Positions 1 through 10,722 of a stretch of 64,000 bases of DNA are shown piece by piece. Position 1 is the stretch's first letter. Each line of letters opens with the position of its first letter. The translations under genes and the position numbers were made by a program. The notes under the pieces were generated by a model. The model saw nothing but the letters and a program-made list of their open reading frames with translations, ran no database searches and was not told where the DNA came from. The stretch comes from Luidia sarsii (taxonomy: Eukaryota > Echinodermata > Asteroidea > Paxillosida > Luidiidae): contig OX465111.1 of NCBI GenBank assembly GCA_949987565.1, forward strand, positions 16,652,359 through 16,716,358. The letters are read 5' to 3'.

Positions 1-888
1 CAGGAGGGTCGAATCGAAACCCATCTTTGATGAAAAATGCAACTGCATGAACCTCTGATATCGTTATGCTTTAATTAACAGTTAAGGGAGCTTTGTAATT
101 GCATAGCCTGTCTTGATTCATCAGAAATTTGCGATTCTGGTTTAGGTCAAACAAATGTATAGGGAAAAACGTACTGGGAACCTTCGAACGTTTTTCGAAA
201 AAGAGCAAGAGCAAGAGATGGGCTTCATAGATTAGGATACGATGCTGGTGTACCGTAGAAAGGGTCTTTATTGAGTTGAACTTTGCACAGTTTTGATATT
301 CACCAGTCGCCCGCTGTATGGAATAGCATATAATTAAAATAATAGGCCTACATAAACACTGAACAGCAACATAAGTCTTGTTGTCGGTGTCGGGGAACTG
401 TGCATGTAGACATTAACTGATGGTAACTTCATTAACTCGTTATGGTTAATGTACGGTATGTCATGCATTATCATTCTGGGATGTTTTTCTATGCATTGGC
501 CATGTCTAAACCTGTGTTTCATTGCAAGATCATTTTATCATCTTCTTGCAATGCAACAGGACCTACTTTAAGGCATCATAGATTCAGCTCTTATTGCATC
601 GAACTCACGATTGCTACCGGTATACTATAGGCATACTGGCTTGGATTGATCAAAGTCAAAGCCATCCGCATGCAATCAACGAGGAAAAGCAATTTGTGGT
701 ACATTTTTTGGATAGGCCCCTATATATAAATGTACGCCATCAAGAGTAGGCCTAAGACTGGGCATTTCAAACTTTCCAAAATCAAGCGATATTGTTCTTC
801 AGATCGAAGTTATAATTCAGACACACATTTTCCCCAAGATTTGTTATACGATGCTTGCGTCAAGGAGAATGTAATTCAATGAGGGTTT
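1..888. other. Gene-free stretch
   Basis: No reading frame here resembles a known protein and no exon with convincing splice borders was found. The AT-rich sequence contains several TAGGCCTA-type palindromes. It may be part of intron 1 of the minus-strand homeobox gene whose first exon is at 5437-5722. Confidence 0.5.
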
Positions 889-1060
889 GCCCTACTGGAC
901 GGAATAAGCACTGCATGTGTGCTCAGTGCTTTGTCCCATTGGCTGCTGAAAAATACTGGAAACTCGGGCAGGATTAGAACCCGCAACTCCTGCTTTCTAG
1001 TGAAGACGTCTTAACCACTGGACCACCGAGCTGGTCGAGGTCGTGTGACGGACTCGCCAC
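889..1060 (-). repeat. SINE-B, tRNA-derived retroposon
   Basis: On the minus strand this reads like a tRNA head: an A-box-like GGTCCAGTGGTTAAGACG, then a B-box-like GGTTCTAATCC about 35 bases later. It is followed by a body with GCACTGAGCACA and TAATTGAATTACATTC-like sequence. Related copies lie at 3980-4100, 22255-22430 and 22480-22640. The mismatched acceptor region and the dispersed body argue for a SINE rather than a functional tRNA gene. Confidence 0.65.
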
Positions 1061-3283
1061 ACGACGGGTACCGGTACAAAGCGGAGGATACCGCGTTGTA
1101 TCATCGATATAAAACGATGGTACGATGTTATAGATCAGTTTTCTTTGTGAAGCGCTAGCAAGCTCTGCAGAGTGGAACCAATCCGATCAGGTTTAGGTCA
1201 ATAAGAAAAGGGTTTAATATCTGTAATGACTAATGACACAGTTGTTGTGCAGTACCTCTACACCAGAACTCTTTTGTATCTTGAACAAATTAAATTTCAT
1301 TCTCATCCTTACAAAATTTTCTAAAAGTGAAACTATAGGCCTATCCAAACCCTTCAAGAAAATCCTTAAAATATAAGGTCTTTAAAAGCCTCAATCTATA
1401 CAGTTTTTGGGGGACGTTTTCTTTGTGCATTCCCATAATCTATAAATGATTTCAGTGTCCATAAGGGTCCCAAAGTCCATAATAATTGAAGTATAGGCCT
1501 AGGCCTACCTATACTAGGTCTATGAGGAATTGAGTGCACATTGCACTGATATAAATCGTCATCGTCGTCAACATCATCACGATTATCGCGTCTTGTGAGC
1601 GCTGCATGTGGTGGTCCCCTTTGCCGTTCAGTTTCGATGAAAACCAGTTGGACGATTTCTGTTTTTTCTTCACCGCGGTCTCTCTGACACAAAGCAGGAG
1701 TGGGCGGTGCCGCTCCGGCTCCCCGGGCCAGAAGCGCCCGTGGCCCCCGCGGATCTGGCCGTGCAGACGCGGTGAACTCTCCCGCGGTAGGCTACTGTAT
1801 AACATTACACAGACCGCGCGCATGCTAAGATAGGGCCGGGACTCGCGTTTGAAAACGACCCGTCGGACTTCCGTTCCAAGCCGGTCGTCTTTTGCTTACA
1901 TGCGCAATTCGACTCGTGTTGCGTTATGGGGAAACGATCACGATGGTGGAATGTTTATTAGGACCATCCAGCCCACAAACATAATTACCCCGTGTACTTA
2001 AGCAGCTGTTGTTTGCTTGGAGCTCTCCTTTCGTCTCGGTTGTTTTTACGCTCTGGATCTGACGCACGGTTACACTTTATTTTACCATGGCGCATTACTT
2101 GTACTAGGGCTCTTGTTTACCGAATGAAAACTGACACTTTTTATGAGGAGGACAGTCTATTCCCATCTATCAAGATGAACTATCAAAACTTCAACCTGGA
2201 TTGAAACCGTTTCTCTTCTTTTCAATTGCTTAAGATAATCTTTCATTTAAAATTCAAAGCGATTTTTGTTTTGCACACGCATTAAAGCATAGGCTTATAG
2301 GCCTAAACATTGACAGGCATGAAAGTTCCCCATTATTAATGATTCTTACATTCATTCACTGAGTTTTCTAAGCATTTTCAATGTGGTTGGTGTTTTATTT
2401 GCCGCCAATTTTTAATTTTTCATTCTGCCTTTGAGTTTGAGAAAGGTCCTGCTAGGATCGAAATGGAAAAGGCCCAAAGTTCCTCCCATGCATCTTCCAC
2501 ATCAGTTATGGTCTTTATTCACCGTACTTTGGATGTACCGGTACGACATTGTACTTCTTTCATCTTGCTACATCGTCTATGGGGTTTAGTTTACAACGGA
2601 GGCAGCTCCTTAAAAAGACCTACAGTCCTTTTAGAAGTCCTTGGGCGAAGGTCAGTGCACTTAGAGCTCTTCCATAATTCCACGAGACCTGATTTACAAA
2701 CCGGCCCAACGAAAGCCAGACACCCACCACCGCTGGCCCAGTTCCCGGGGAGAAGAACTCCACCGAGAGAGAGAGCCATGTGGCTCCCCCGCACTCGTGC
2801 TCAGTATGCCCACCGGCGGTATACTAGCATGCCGGCGTTACTTTGAACCCATTTTTCGTTGGCGACAACTGTCCAATATAGGCAGAGAGGTACCGGTAGC
2901 TACCTGAAGATACGGTATTTGCTAATCAAGCGTATTCTTGGGAACGTTTGGTTACCATCAAAGTTGCAAACTGCTCACAATACCCCTTAAACGGGCAAGG
3001 AGTATAAAGTCAAAGTTTGTGAAAATGATGGTGTAATCCTAGAGCTGAATTGACAAATGGACACCCCTCCTCCTCAATTTTAAAAAGATGCGAAATACCC
3101 CACTTCCTTCGGACATCCAATTGCTATGGTAACCAATCCAGTTCGTGCAGTACAGAATTTCACGGAAATTCATTTCAAACAAGCAAAGGAAAAAGTGACT
3201 GGGAGTTAATGGTTGATTTGCTTCTGACTGGCGCCCCACCCCGGCAAAGACTAATTGACTGTTTAAGGCTATCATCTTACATC
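1061..3283. other. Gene-free stretch with a short GC-rich patch
   Basis: Nothing recognisable as coding. A GC- and CpG-rich patch at about 1680-1880 contrasts with its AT-rich surroundings and could be regulatory. A fragment of Rep-C (GAAAGGTCCTGCTAGGATCG) sits at 2440-2465. Confidence 0.45.
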
Positions 3284-3372
3284 ATCTTATAGCTCAGATG
3301 GTAGAACACTGGTACGTTAATCCAGAGGGGTCGGGTTCAAGTCTAGACAAAGTTTTCTTTACCATTTTTTTC
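3284..3372 (+). repeat. SINE-A, degenerate copy
   Basis: SINE-A is a tRNA-derived retroposon with an A box (TAGCTCAGATGG), a B box (GGGTTCAAGTCC) and a body starting GTTTTCTTTGCC. This copy keeps the A box at 3289-3300 and the B box near 3333-3343. Better copies lie at 11456, 15527 and 55612. Confidence 0.65.
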
Positions 3373-3399
3373 TGAGAATTTCATTTCAAGTAAAGTATC

Positions 3400-3480
3400 A
3401 AAAAATAGGAAGGCCTGACGTTTTGATCCTAGCAGGACTTTTCTCAAAGGCAGATCATACGGTCCTGCTATAGGATCGAA
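3400..3480. repeat. Rep-C element, hairpin form
   Basis: Rep-C is a dispersed element with the core AGGTCCTGCTAGGATCGAAA and an outer arm GCAAACTGCTTACTGAC. Here the core appears first in reverse (GATCCTAGCAGGAC) and then forward (GTCCTGCTATAGGATCGAAA), so the element folds back on itself. Confidence 0.6.
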
Positions 3481-3979
3481 AATGTCGGGTCCTCCTGTTT
3501 GATATTCGCTTTTTAGTAATTTGTACTGTAACACTCGGATTGTTGCGAGGTCTCTTGGGAGATGGACAGGTGGGGGGAACTCTACTGTGTGATTGGTGAC
3601 CAGAGAAAACTAGGCGAAGAGTGACCAGAGAAAATGCACTACGAAATTTGGGGCTCACAGTAGTTAGTAAGCAGTTTGCAACATTTTTGCATAATCTTTA
3701 CTGTACTAAGTAAAGTATTCCATCCATCAACTTAAACGCTTTTAGGTTTTTTTTTAGGGGTGGACATTACAAAAGTGTGTTTTTTGTGGCTAAACAGAGT
3801 CGGGTACTTTGACAAGGATGTATGAATGTAACAACACCGTACCGGTATAGTGCTCGTAGATAGTTAAATTTTGGAGCGTTGAAATCGGAAGGTTTTGTTT
3901 TCTTCTTGCTGATTATTGCTAACGAATGGTCGTCTTTGAACAGTCTTACGCCACAGCCTTGCGAGACGAGTGCTTTCCA

Positions 3980-4100
3980 TTCATTGAGGGTTTGCCCCGC
4001 TCGACCTAATAAGCACTGAATGCTCAGTGCTTTGCCCGGAGCCTGATGAAACCAAATTCAGGCAGCTCGGGTAATCCTGTCTATACATTCTCCTCGACGC
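3980..4100 (-). repeat. SINE-B fragment
   Basis: It shares the GTTTGCCC...CGACCTAATAAGCACTGA and GCTCAGTGCTTTGCCC blocks with the copies at 22255-22640, but lacks most of the tRNA-like head. Confidence 0.5.
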
Positions 4101-4867
4101 AAACATCATGTTATAATAATATTATATATGAGTGTGTTCCAATTTCTTTGGCCGGAACCGGGCGCAGTGAATTTCATTTATGATTCTGATCAAGCTCATC
4201 AGCGCTGCCAGTATACGAATCCACAATTGTTTTTTTTATTAGCCCCTGTAACAACTCTCCCTACATTCGTGATCGCATTCCACTTTCGTAGTGGAAAAGT
4301 TTGTGGCGACACTGTGTGAGTCACCTCGTTCGAGATGGACTATAAATGGCTCTGAAAGCCTTGAAATCTTATCTGCGTTCGATTCAAGGGTGCTCCGAAG
4401 AATTTCCTCGCACTGGGACCACGATGTGCTAGATCTGTCTGCGGTAATTGTTTCCTTCTACTTACAACGACATTCACGTCCACTCTGGGTGACTTTTACG
4501 CCCGAATAAACCCGGCTTTCCATAGTTGTATAGCCTTGTTATATGTCAATGCAATGCAAATGCAACGAGAGGTGGTTCTGAGTTTTGGGGTGTCTACAAA
4601 ATACGACTCTTTTTCAGAATGTCCTTTTTTCGGAAGGGACCCTCTTGAATCTGTGACTGCGAACCATAATTATCTTGCCATGTTGGAGCGTCTGTTGCGA
4701 TAATTATGCCCCCCATGCTGCATTTCGAGGCCTTTCTCATCGGCTAAAGACCTATGAGAAAGGTTCTGCTGGGATCGAAACATCAGACCCTCTCAATATT
4801 TGAGATTAGTGTATTTGTTGCCACTCGAGTCTGCGAGCATGCTCACAGGTTTTTGTTTCAATTACAT
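4101..4867. other. Gene-free stretch with a Rep-C fragment
   Basis: No exon-like sequence was recognised. A Rep-C fragment (GAGAAAGGTTCTGCTGGGATCG) lies at about 4757-4795. Confidence 0.45.
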
Positions 4868-5375
4868 GTACTCTGATTCATAAAGCGATCATAGTTATGG
4901 ACTGCCGGGTCCTAGAAAAAATACCCTGATTCATAAAGCGATCATAGTTATGGACTGCCGGGTCCTAGAAAAAATACCCTGATTCATAAAACGATCATAA
5001 TTATGGAGTGCCGGTTCCTAGAAAAATACTCTTATTCACAAAACGATCATAATCATTATTATGGAGTGCCGGGTCCTAGAAAAATACTCTGATTCATAAA
5101 ACGATCTTAATTGTGGAGTGCCGGTTCCTAGAAAAATACTCTGTTTCATAAAACGATCATAATTATGGAGTGCCGGTTCCTAGAAAAATACTTTGATTCA
5201 TAAAACGCCCTAAATTGTTATGGAGTGCCGGGTCTTCAAGAAATACTTTGATTCATAAAACGATCTTAATTATATGAAGTGCCTGATGTAAACCCTTTGA
5301 TTGATAAAACTATCTTTATCATTGAGCTGCCGGGTCTACAAAATCACTTTGATTCATGATACAACGATCTTAATT
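4868..5375. repeat. Minisatellite, about 52-58 bp unit
   Basis: About nine head-to-tail copies of a unit built from TGATTCATAAARCGATCATA, then TTATGGAGTGCCGGGTCCTA and GAAAAATAC. The first two copies are almost identical, while later copies diverge in length and sequence toward the homeobox exon. The array probably lies inside intron 1 of the minus-strand gene, starting about 60 bp past its splice donor. Confidence 0.85.
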
Positions 5376-5436
5376 ATTCAGAGCCGGGTTTCGGAAAAAA
5401 ACAAAAACCGAAGATTCTGGAGACGGTCATAATCAC

Positions 5437-5722
5437 CTTCGTAGCAGCCTGACGAGGCGTCGTCCCCGCCGTCCAGCGTGCCGTTCTGCCCCGTGGTGTC
5501 GCCCAGCGAGGACGCCTCGGAAAAGTCCACGTCCCCTAAGTCCAGCAGGTGCGAGACGGAGAAGCTGCGCGCCTGCTGCTGCTGCTGGTGCTGGCCGTGG
5601 TGGTGCTGGTGGTGCTGCGGGTGCTGGTGCTGATGGTGGTGGTGGTGGTGGTGGTGCGAGACCAGCTCCTCGGCGAGCACCGTCTGCCGCACCGAGTCGT
5701 CGTACTCGGCCACCGTGGCCAT
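5437..5722 (-). CDS. First coding exon of a paired-related homeobox (Prrx-like) gene
   Basis: Prrx proteins are nuclear paired-class homeodomain factors of mesenchyme and skeletal precursors. On the minus strand, ATG at 5722 opens 95 codons. They include a His-rich run (about residues 23-45), a Gln run (46-50) and the motif SFSVSHLLDL (53-62), which closely matches the conserved N-terminal motif of vertebrate PRRX1/2. An acidic Gly/Ser stretch follows. The exon ends with donor GAAG/GTGATT (GT at 5436-5435), phase 1. An alternative in-frame ATG is at 5746. The frame stays open to 6079 through a tetranucleotide repeat, but that part is more likely 5' UTR. The homeodomain is absent from 1-5436, so the next exons must lie further left. 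The family call rests on one short motif plus exon architecture; no homeodomain is in view. Confidence 0.7.
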
Positions 5723-5841
5723 CAGGCTCTGGTCCCTCTGTTCCATGCTGCGCTGGCGCGTCGGGCTGCCCCTAGCTGAGCTCGGCGTGCCTGGCGACCG
5801 AGTTGCGGTGCTTTGCAGTCGGCGGGACTCCCGGACCGTAG

Positions 5842-5863
5842 ATGGCTGGCTGGCTGGCTGGTA

Positions 5864-5902
<39 letters not shown>

Positions 5903-5913
5903 GCTGGCTGGCA

Positions 5914-5962
<49 letters not shown>

Positions 5963-5973
5963 GCTGGCTGGCA

Positions 5974-6039
<66 letters not shown>

Positions 6040-6062
6040 TTTGCTGGCTGGCTGGCTGGCTA
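5842..6062. repeat. (GGCT)n tetranucleotide microsatellite
   Basis: About 55 tandem GGCT units (AGCC on the minus strand) with a few AGGCT interruptions. It lies 120 bp upstream of the Prrx-like start codon, so it probably falls in that gene's 5' UTR or proximal promoter. All three frames are open on the plus strand and it adds an apparent Ser-Gln-Pro-Ala repeat on the minus strand. That follows from the repeat unit and is not evidence of coding. Confidence 0.9.
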
Positions 6063-7020
6063 GCGGCTCTCTCCCCCAAGATCGCCCGGTTTGTATAAAG
6101 GATCCACGCGCCTGTTCGGTCTCCGGCTGACTGCGGCTGCAGCGATGCGGTAAGCGAAAAGTCTGTGTCTTTTTAAACCCGTTGTAGTCTAGGGCCTATA
6201 ACTCGAGCTTTTATAGATGGTCCCTAACCTTGAAACTACGTCCAACCGCTGTGAGTACGAGCTGTCTAAAAGCCTTCCCCTTTTTTCGACCTTATTGCGA
6301 TTTCGTCTTCCTGTGCCGCTTTTTTGGTCTCAGAGAACGCGGTTTTTGAAAAAAGATGTTCTTTGAAAGATCACACAACCCGTGGATATCGCGAGCAGAA
6401 TGTCACTTTGTTTCAAACGGAGGGATATTTTTTTAGCTGATTGAGATTGAGAGCATGCCCTCCCAGATTCAAGATCTGAACAAAAATAGGAACGATTGTT
6501 CAAACAAATTATAAAGAGATGCTATACCCTTGCTTGTTGTGATCTCCCCGCCAGTCATCAAAGAGAAGCGAGTTGCGCAACCATCCTTCCTGGCTCAGTG
6601 ACTGACCTCCTTCCAACGCGATGCGAGCGAGTGATTTGTGCAGCGCAGTCTGGCAGTATACGGCAAAAAATGAGCGGCCAATGTCACGAGCAGCACGCGC
6701 TCAATCACCGATGGTCGCCCCAAAACCAGGCTCCCTAGCCTATATAAGCGATGACCCCATCAGACCCGTGGTCGTCAGCGGACTCAGTATAACACGAACC
6801 GGGTCTTCTTCGTGTCGGAGAGGGAGGGGGGGTTGCTTGCGTATAAGTTTGCACTTTGCGGCACTGTGGCGCTCACGGCGCATGCGCCCTTCTAGCGGCC
6901 TCCTGATTGCTCGGCTCCATGCTATTATGCTAATGATCTCCCACCAGTCACGCCCCTCCCTCCCTGCCTCCAGCCAGCGCGGATTAGGCCAGATTTGAGA
7001 CGACACGCGCCGTGAGCTGC
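6063..7020 (-). promoter_or_regulatory. Candidate upstream region of the Prrx-like gene
   Basis: No exon is seen. The stretch is GC-richer than the flanks, and a TATA-like TATATAAG at 6739-6746 reads TTATATAGG on the other strand. Either direction is possible. Position upstream of the homeobox exon is the main reason for the call. Confidence 0.25.
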
Positions 7021-8112
7021 AGACTGACTAAACGCATTACGAGGCAGACACCTCAATAGCCGCCTAATTAAATTACAAGGTTTTAACCAACTGCCCTAAC
7101 CTCCCCACCCCCCCTAAAAAAAACGAGCCTGTTGAGCGAGTTGGCAGCAAATTTCCCCAGCTTATAGAGCAGAATATGTAATAATAGCACACAAGAAGGA
7201 TAGCACACAATACTGATCAGTTTGGAAGAGTGTATTTTATTATTAGCTTTCGTGGCGACAACTATACTTCATCAGATACAATGAAGCATGGAGAAACAAG
7301 AAGCGATTCCTCCATGAATAAAGTACTGAAAGTACTGAAAAAAAATGCTGTTTTTGCTGGGAACGCTTACGCACTCTTCCCAACCGCTTATTATTTGAGT
7401 GCTTTCCTTTAAGACGTTATTACTCATCCGCTAAACAAACACTGCCGTCTTTACACATTTTCGGGAACTACGAAGCTTACGGGTCCATCCGTTGCTGCAA
7501 CTTAACTAATTGTCGAATTCGCCTTTTGAAAATTCCTGCTCAGAGTAAATGTACTTTTGTGAAGTGACTACACTGTACCAACTGTTTGCTCGGTTTGGAA
7601 ATTTCAGGCGCGTCGTCTTCATTATCTTGCACCTGCTGCAACTTTAACACCGTACTTTCCTTACTGGCCAAGGTTAATCGGTCGGTCCCAGCTCGATCGT
7701 CCGATACCTTTTAACACACAGTACCAATACGTCCGTTTAAAGGAACACTTCCGGGACGAGAAACATTCTCTCTTCTCGTCTATAATAGTAACCCCCAAGT
7801 TCATGAGATATAAGACTGGCTTCTTAACAACCGAGTCAGTTTGTCGTTTAAATTAAAACTGGGACCGGTGTAATGCAGTCAACAAAGCACCCTGGTTAAG
7901 CACATTAATGCCTCGCCAAGATTACAAGTTTATTATGCAAACGACCAACACTACAGATTAAGCGTTTAATTTAACGACAACAGTTACTGGACTTTAAGGC
8001 ATGTGGTTTGCGATCCTGCTTTTTTCAGAGAAAGATTTTTCTCACGTTTCTGATGTTCCGATCCAAGCAGGATCTTTCCTTAAAGGATGATTCTGCTCTT
8101 GAGGAAAGTCCA
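7021..8112. other. Gene-free stretch
   Basis: No gene or complete repeat was recognised. A Rep-C fragment (inverted TTTCTCAC...GATCCAAGCAGGATC then GGAAAGTCCAGCAGGG) starts near 8030 and runs into the next element. Confidence 0.4.
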
Positions 8113-8460
8113 GCAGGGTGGATTTCAGAAAGCCTCACGGTGCGTCGTAACTCAACTTACGATGGATACTGACAGGAGTTATGAGAATTGGCGGTTTGGC
8201 ACTCATTCATTTGATGTAAGCCCTCCAAGTAAAATAGCGCACTAAGCAACTAACCCATTGTAAATAGTGATATACCGTATATGGTGTCTGTGCATTGCCT
8301 TGCAATGGATCGTCAATAAATATTGCAATGAGTTTGGTGAAATCAACTCCTGCTATAGGATCGAAACGCCAGGCTCTCTGAAACTAGTGGATTGGCATTC
8401 GGGTCATTTTAGTCAGTTAGCAGTTTGCAGCATTTTTGTATAATAATAATTATCATTATT
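8113..8460. repeat. Pal-D element next to Rep-C
   Basis: Pal-D is a short palindromic element with ends GTGGATTTCACAAAGCC and GGTTTGGTGAAATCGAC and internal TTACGATGCATCGTAACT. This diverged copy spans about 8113-8345 and is followed by a Rep-C arm (CTATAGGATCGAAACGCCAG to CAGTTAGCAGTTTGCAGC). An internal segment (GATACTGACAGGAGTTATG, then CACTCATTCATTTGA) recurs at about 9075-9145, so part of the locus was duplicated. Confidence 0.6.
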
Positions 8461-9060
8461 ACAATAATGTTTTCCCCTTGCTATTCAACTTTCCTCACTT
8501 GATCAGGGAATGGGACTAGTCCTTGATACATTGATGGTAGTGAGCTTAAACACTATTGCGACGATAGATTTCCACAAAGTGCCGCAGCGAACACCAATGG
8601 CGCCGCCGACGCTCAAGCCTAACGACCTTGTCCCGCCGAATCCACTTTACCAAGCGGCGTTGACGTCACACGCCACGCCGCAGTGCCACGCAGTGCTTGA
8701 GCTCCGCACCGCGTACAGCGGGGCCCGGTACAGCGTGCATTGCGCACACCATCATGACACACCGCGGTGACGCAGGTACGTGCCCCGCGAATTCGGGGGG
8801 TGTCACTGTACACATAATCTCCCTCCGAAGCGCCCGAACGCCTAAAAGCCCCGCTCAACAGCAATTGGGTGTCCTCACCGGAAATCGGCAACATGGAAGG
8901 CGACACTTCAGGATGACCCACCCTCACCCGCCCTGCGCATTCCTAAACCCATCCCATTTCCACAGCGCGTCCGGCTGTCGTGCACGGAGACAGAACGAAC
9001 CTCTGCGCGTGGGTTCAGTATTTTATTGTGTGTGACGGAGCAGCGAATCACCCGGTCTGC
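8461..9060. other. GC/CpG-rich island-like stretch with a CRE palindrome
   Basis: From about 8580 to 9060 the sequence is rich in CpG, unlike its neighbours. It contains one perfect cAMP-response-type palindrome, TGACGTCA, at 8661-8668. Open frames on both strands resemble no known protein. It could be an unannotated promoter or an old GC-rich repeat. Confidence 0.35.
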
Positions 9061-10322
9061 ACCGCGGCGGAAGGATACTGCCAGTAGTTATGGAAATTGG
9101 TGTTGGACACTCATTCATTTGAGTAAAATAGTGCCCTAAACAACTTTAATTCAGCCACGGGCGGGGGCAGTTTCGGGCGAGAACTAGAAGAAAATGCGGA
9201 GTGTTGATTCTGAGTAAAGATTTCAGACTAAGATGTCCCACAGCCGATTTGAACGATGAAGTGTCCAAAGAATTGTTCGGTGTACGGCTACGCCAGTCAA
9301 AACAGCTGTATACAGCACACTGCTTAAAGCAATTATATACAAAGACATCGAATCCCGATCTACACTCATTATACCTACATGTAATTTAGGCCTAGTCATG
9401 ACACCACCAACCACGCACACGGGTATGTGATAAGGAAGTACGACTGAGCTCATCACTGATCGTGAAAAGCGTATAATATAGGGATGTCACCGACTTCCTA
9501 TCTCACACAGCGCCCTTGGCCGTAGACGAACTATCAACCAGGAAGGCGTGAATTTCTCAAGACGTCTCGAGTCAGTCCCAGCCCGTGTCAGAATAACAGA
9601 ATATGAATAATAAAATCCGAAGGAGTATAGCACGCTGCGGCTAAATTTAGCAGGATTTTTAACTTGAAACTTTAGCACACAATAGAGTTGATAATAATTA
9701 TGCCAAAGACTTACCAGTCCGGAAGAGTGCACGTACTTTCATAGCAACAACTTCATCAGATGCAATTTAAAATAAACCAAGTAGTAAAATAAAGTAATTT
9801 ACAAAATTGTTGCAAACCGCTTCCAAAATATAACGCCTTCGAGAGAGCTCACGGTACGATCGAAACGTCAAGCCCTCTAATTTGTAGAAAAATAATAATG
9901 AAGACAATGAAAAAAATTGCAAATTGCTCACTGACTATAATTGACCTGCAATTCATAAAATCTCAAAAGTTAGGGCGGCTGATGTTTCGATGCGTGCTAG
10001 CAGGACATTTCTCAAAGGCAAAGGCCTTTGGTGGGGTATGGTCTTCGATGTCATAAACACGTCTTGGATTTGATTATGAAGAAAACCAGCTTTTCCACAG
10101 TTTTGAGTGCGTTGGTTTCTCTTTCGTGTTAGCGCTGACAATGTCCCGAAGACTGGAGAGCGCCGCTTCAGTGGCCCGTCACTTGTGTGCAATTTAATGT
10201 TCACTAGAGGGCGCCCAACTAACTTTGTTACGCAGAACTTTGCCGCGAGGTAAACTAGCGACTTGTAATGAGGCTACGCAGCCATGTGCTGGTGCCTCTG
10301 ACCTCTGCTGATCTCTAGTACA
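9061..10322. other. Gene-free stretch with Rep-C pair
   Basis: Nothing coding recognised. Rep-C sequence occurs near 9840-10020: CGATCGAAACGTCAAGCCC, then the opposite arm CAAATTGCTCACTGACTATAATTGACC, and a reversed core GCTAGCAGGACATTTCTCAAAGGC. Confidence 0.45.
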
Positions 10323-10412
10323 CAATGTACACCTGTACTAGTCTATAGTACATGTACATGTACTGTACTAATACAGTGTGTGTACATGTACATGTACATT
10401 GTACATGTACTA
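10323..10412. repeat. ACATGT-rich microsatellite
   Basis: Runs of TACATGTACATG, themselves palindromic, with TACTAG interruptions. Similar runs occur at 12722-12765, 34190-34310, 35412-35540, 52428-52655 and 53694-53745. Confidence 0.8.
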
Positions 10413-10722
10413 ATGTAACTACAGTAGAACTACCACTCCATGCACGTGCTTAATGAAGTTGATGGTTGATCTTTGATTTGCTCACACAGTTACATTGATC
10501 TCGACCGACATCAGCGGGTACATGTAGCTTCTAAACTGGTCCTCAATACCACTAGCGCATATTGACAGGAGACAATTCCGGATACCAGTGAACACATGTG
10601 GTTGGTTTTTGTGGTTGACCCTGCGAAACACACACACACCCGCCCATGCTTATCGCAATGAGGCAATGAGATTGTTTTCCTCTTGAATAGAGACTAGCAC
10701 TGTTCGTGAAGTTTACCTAAAA

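Noticed and set aside
8619..9035. Frames of 102 and 112 codons on opposite strands
   Set aside because: Long by chance in a GC-rich patch with few stop codons; no known motif.
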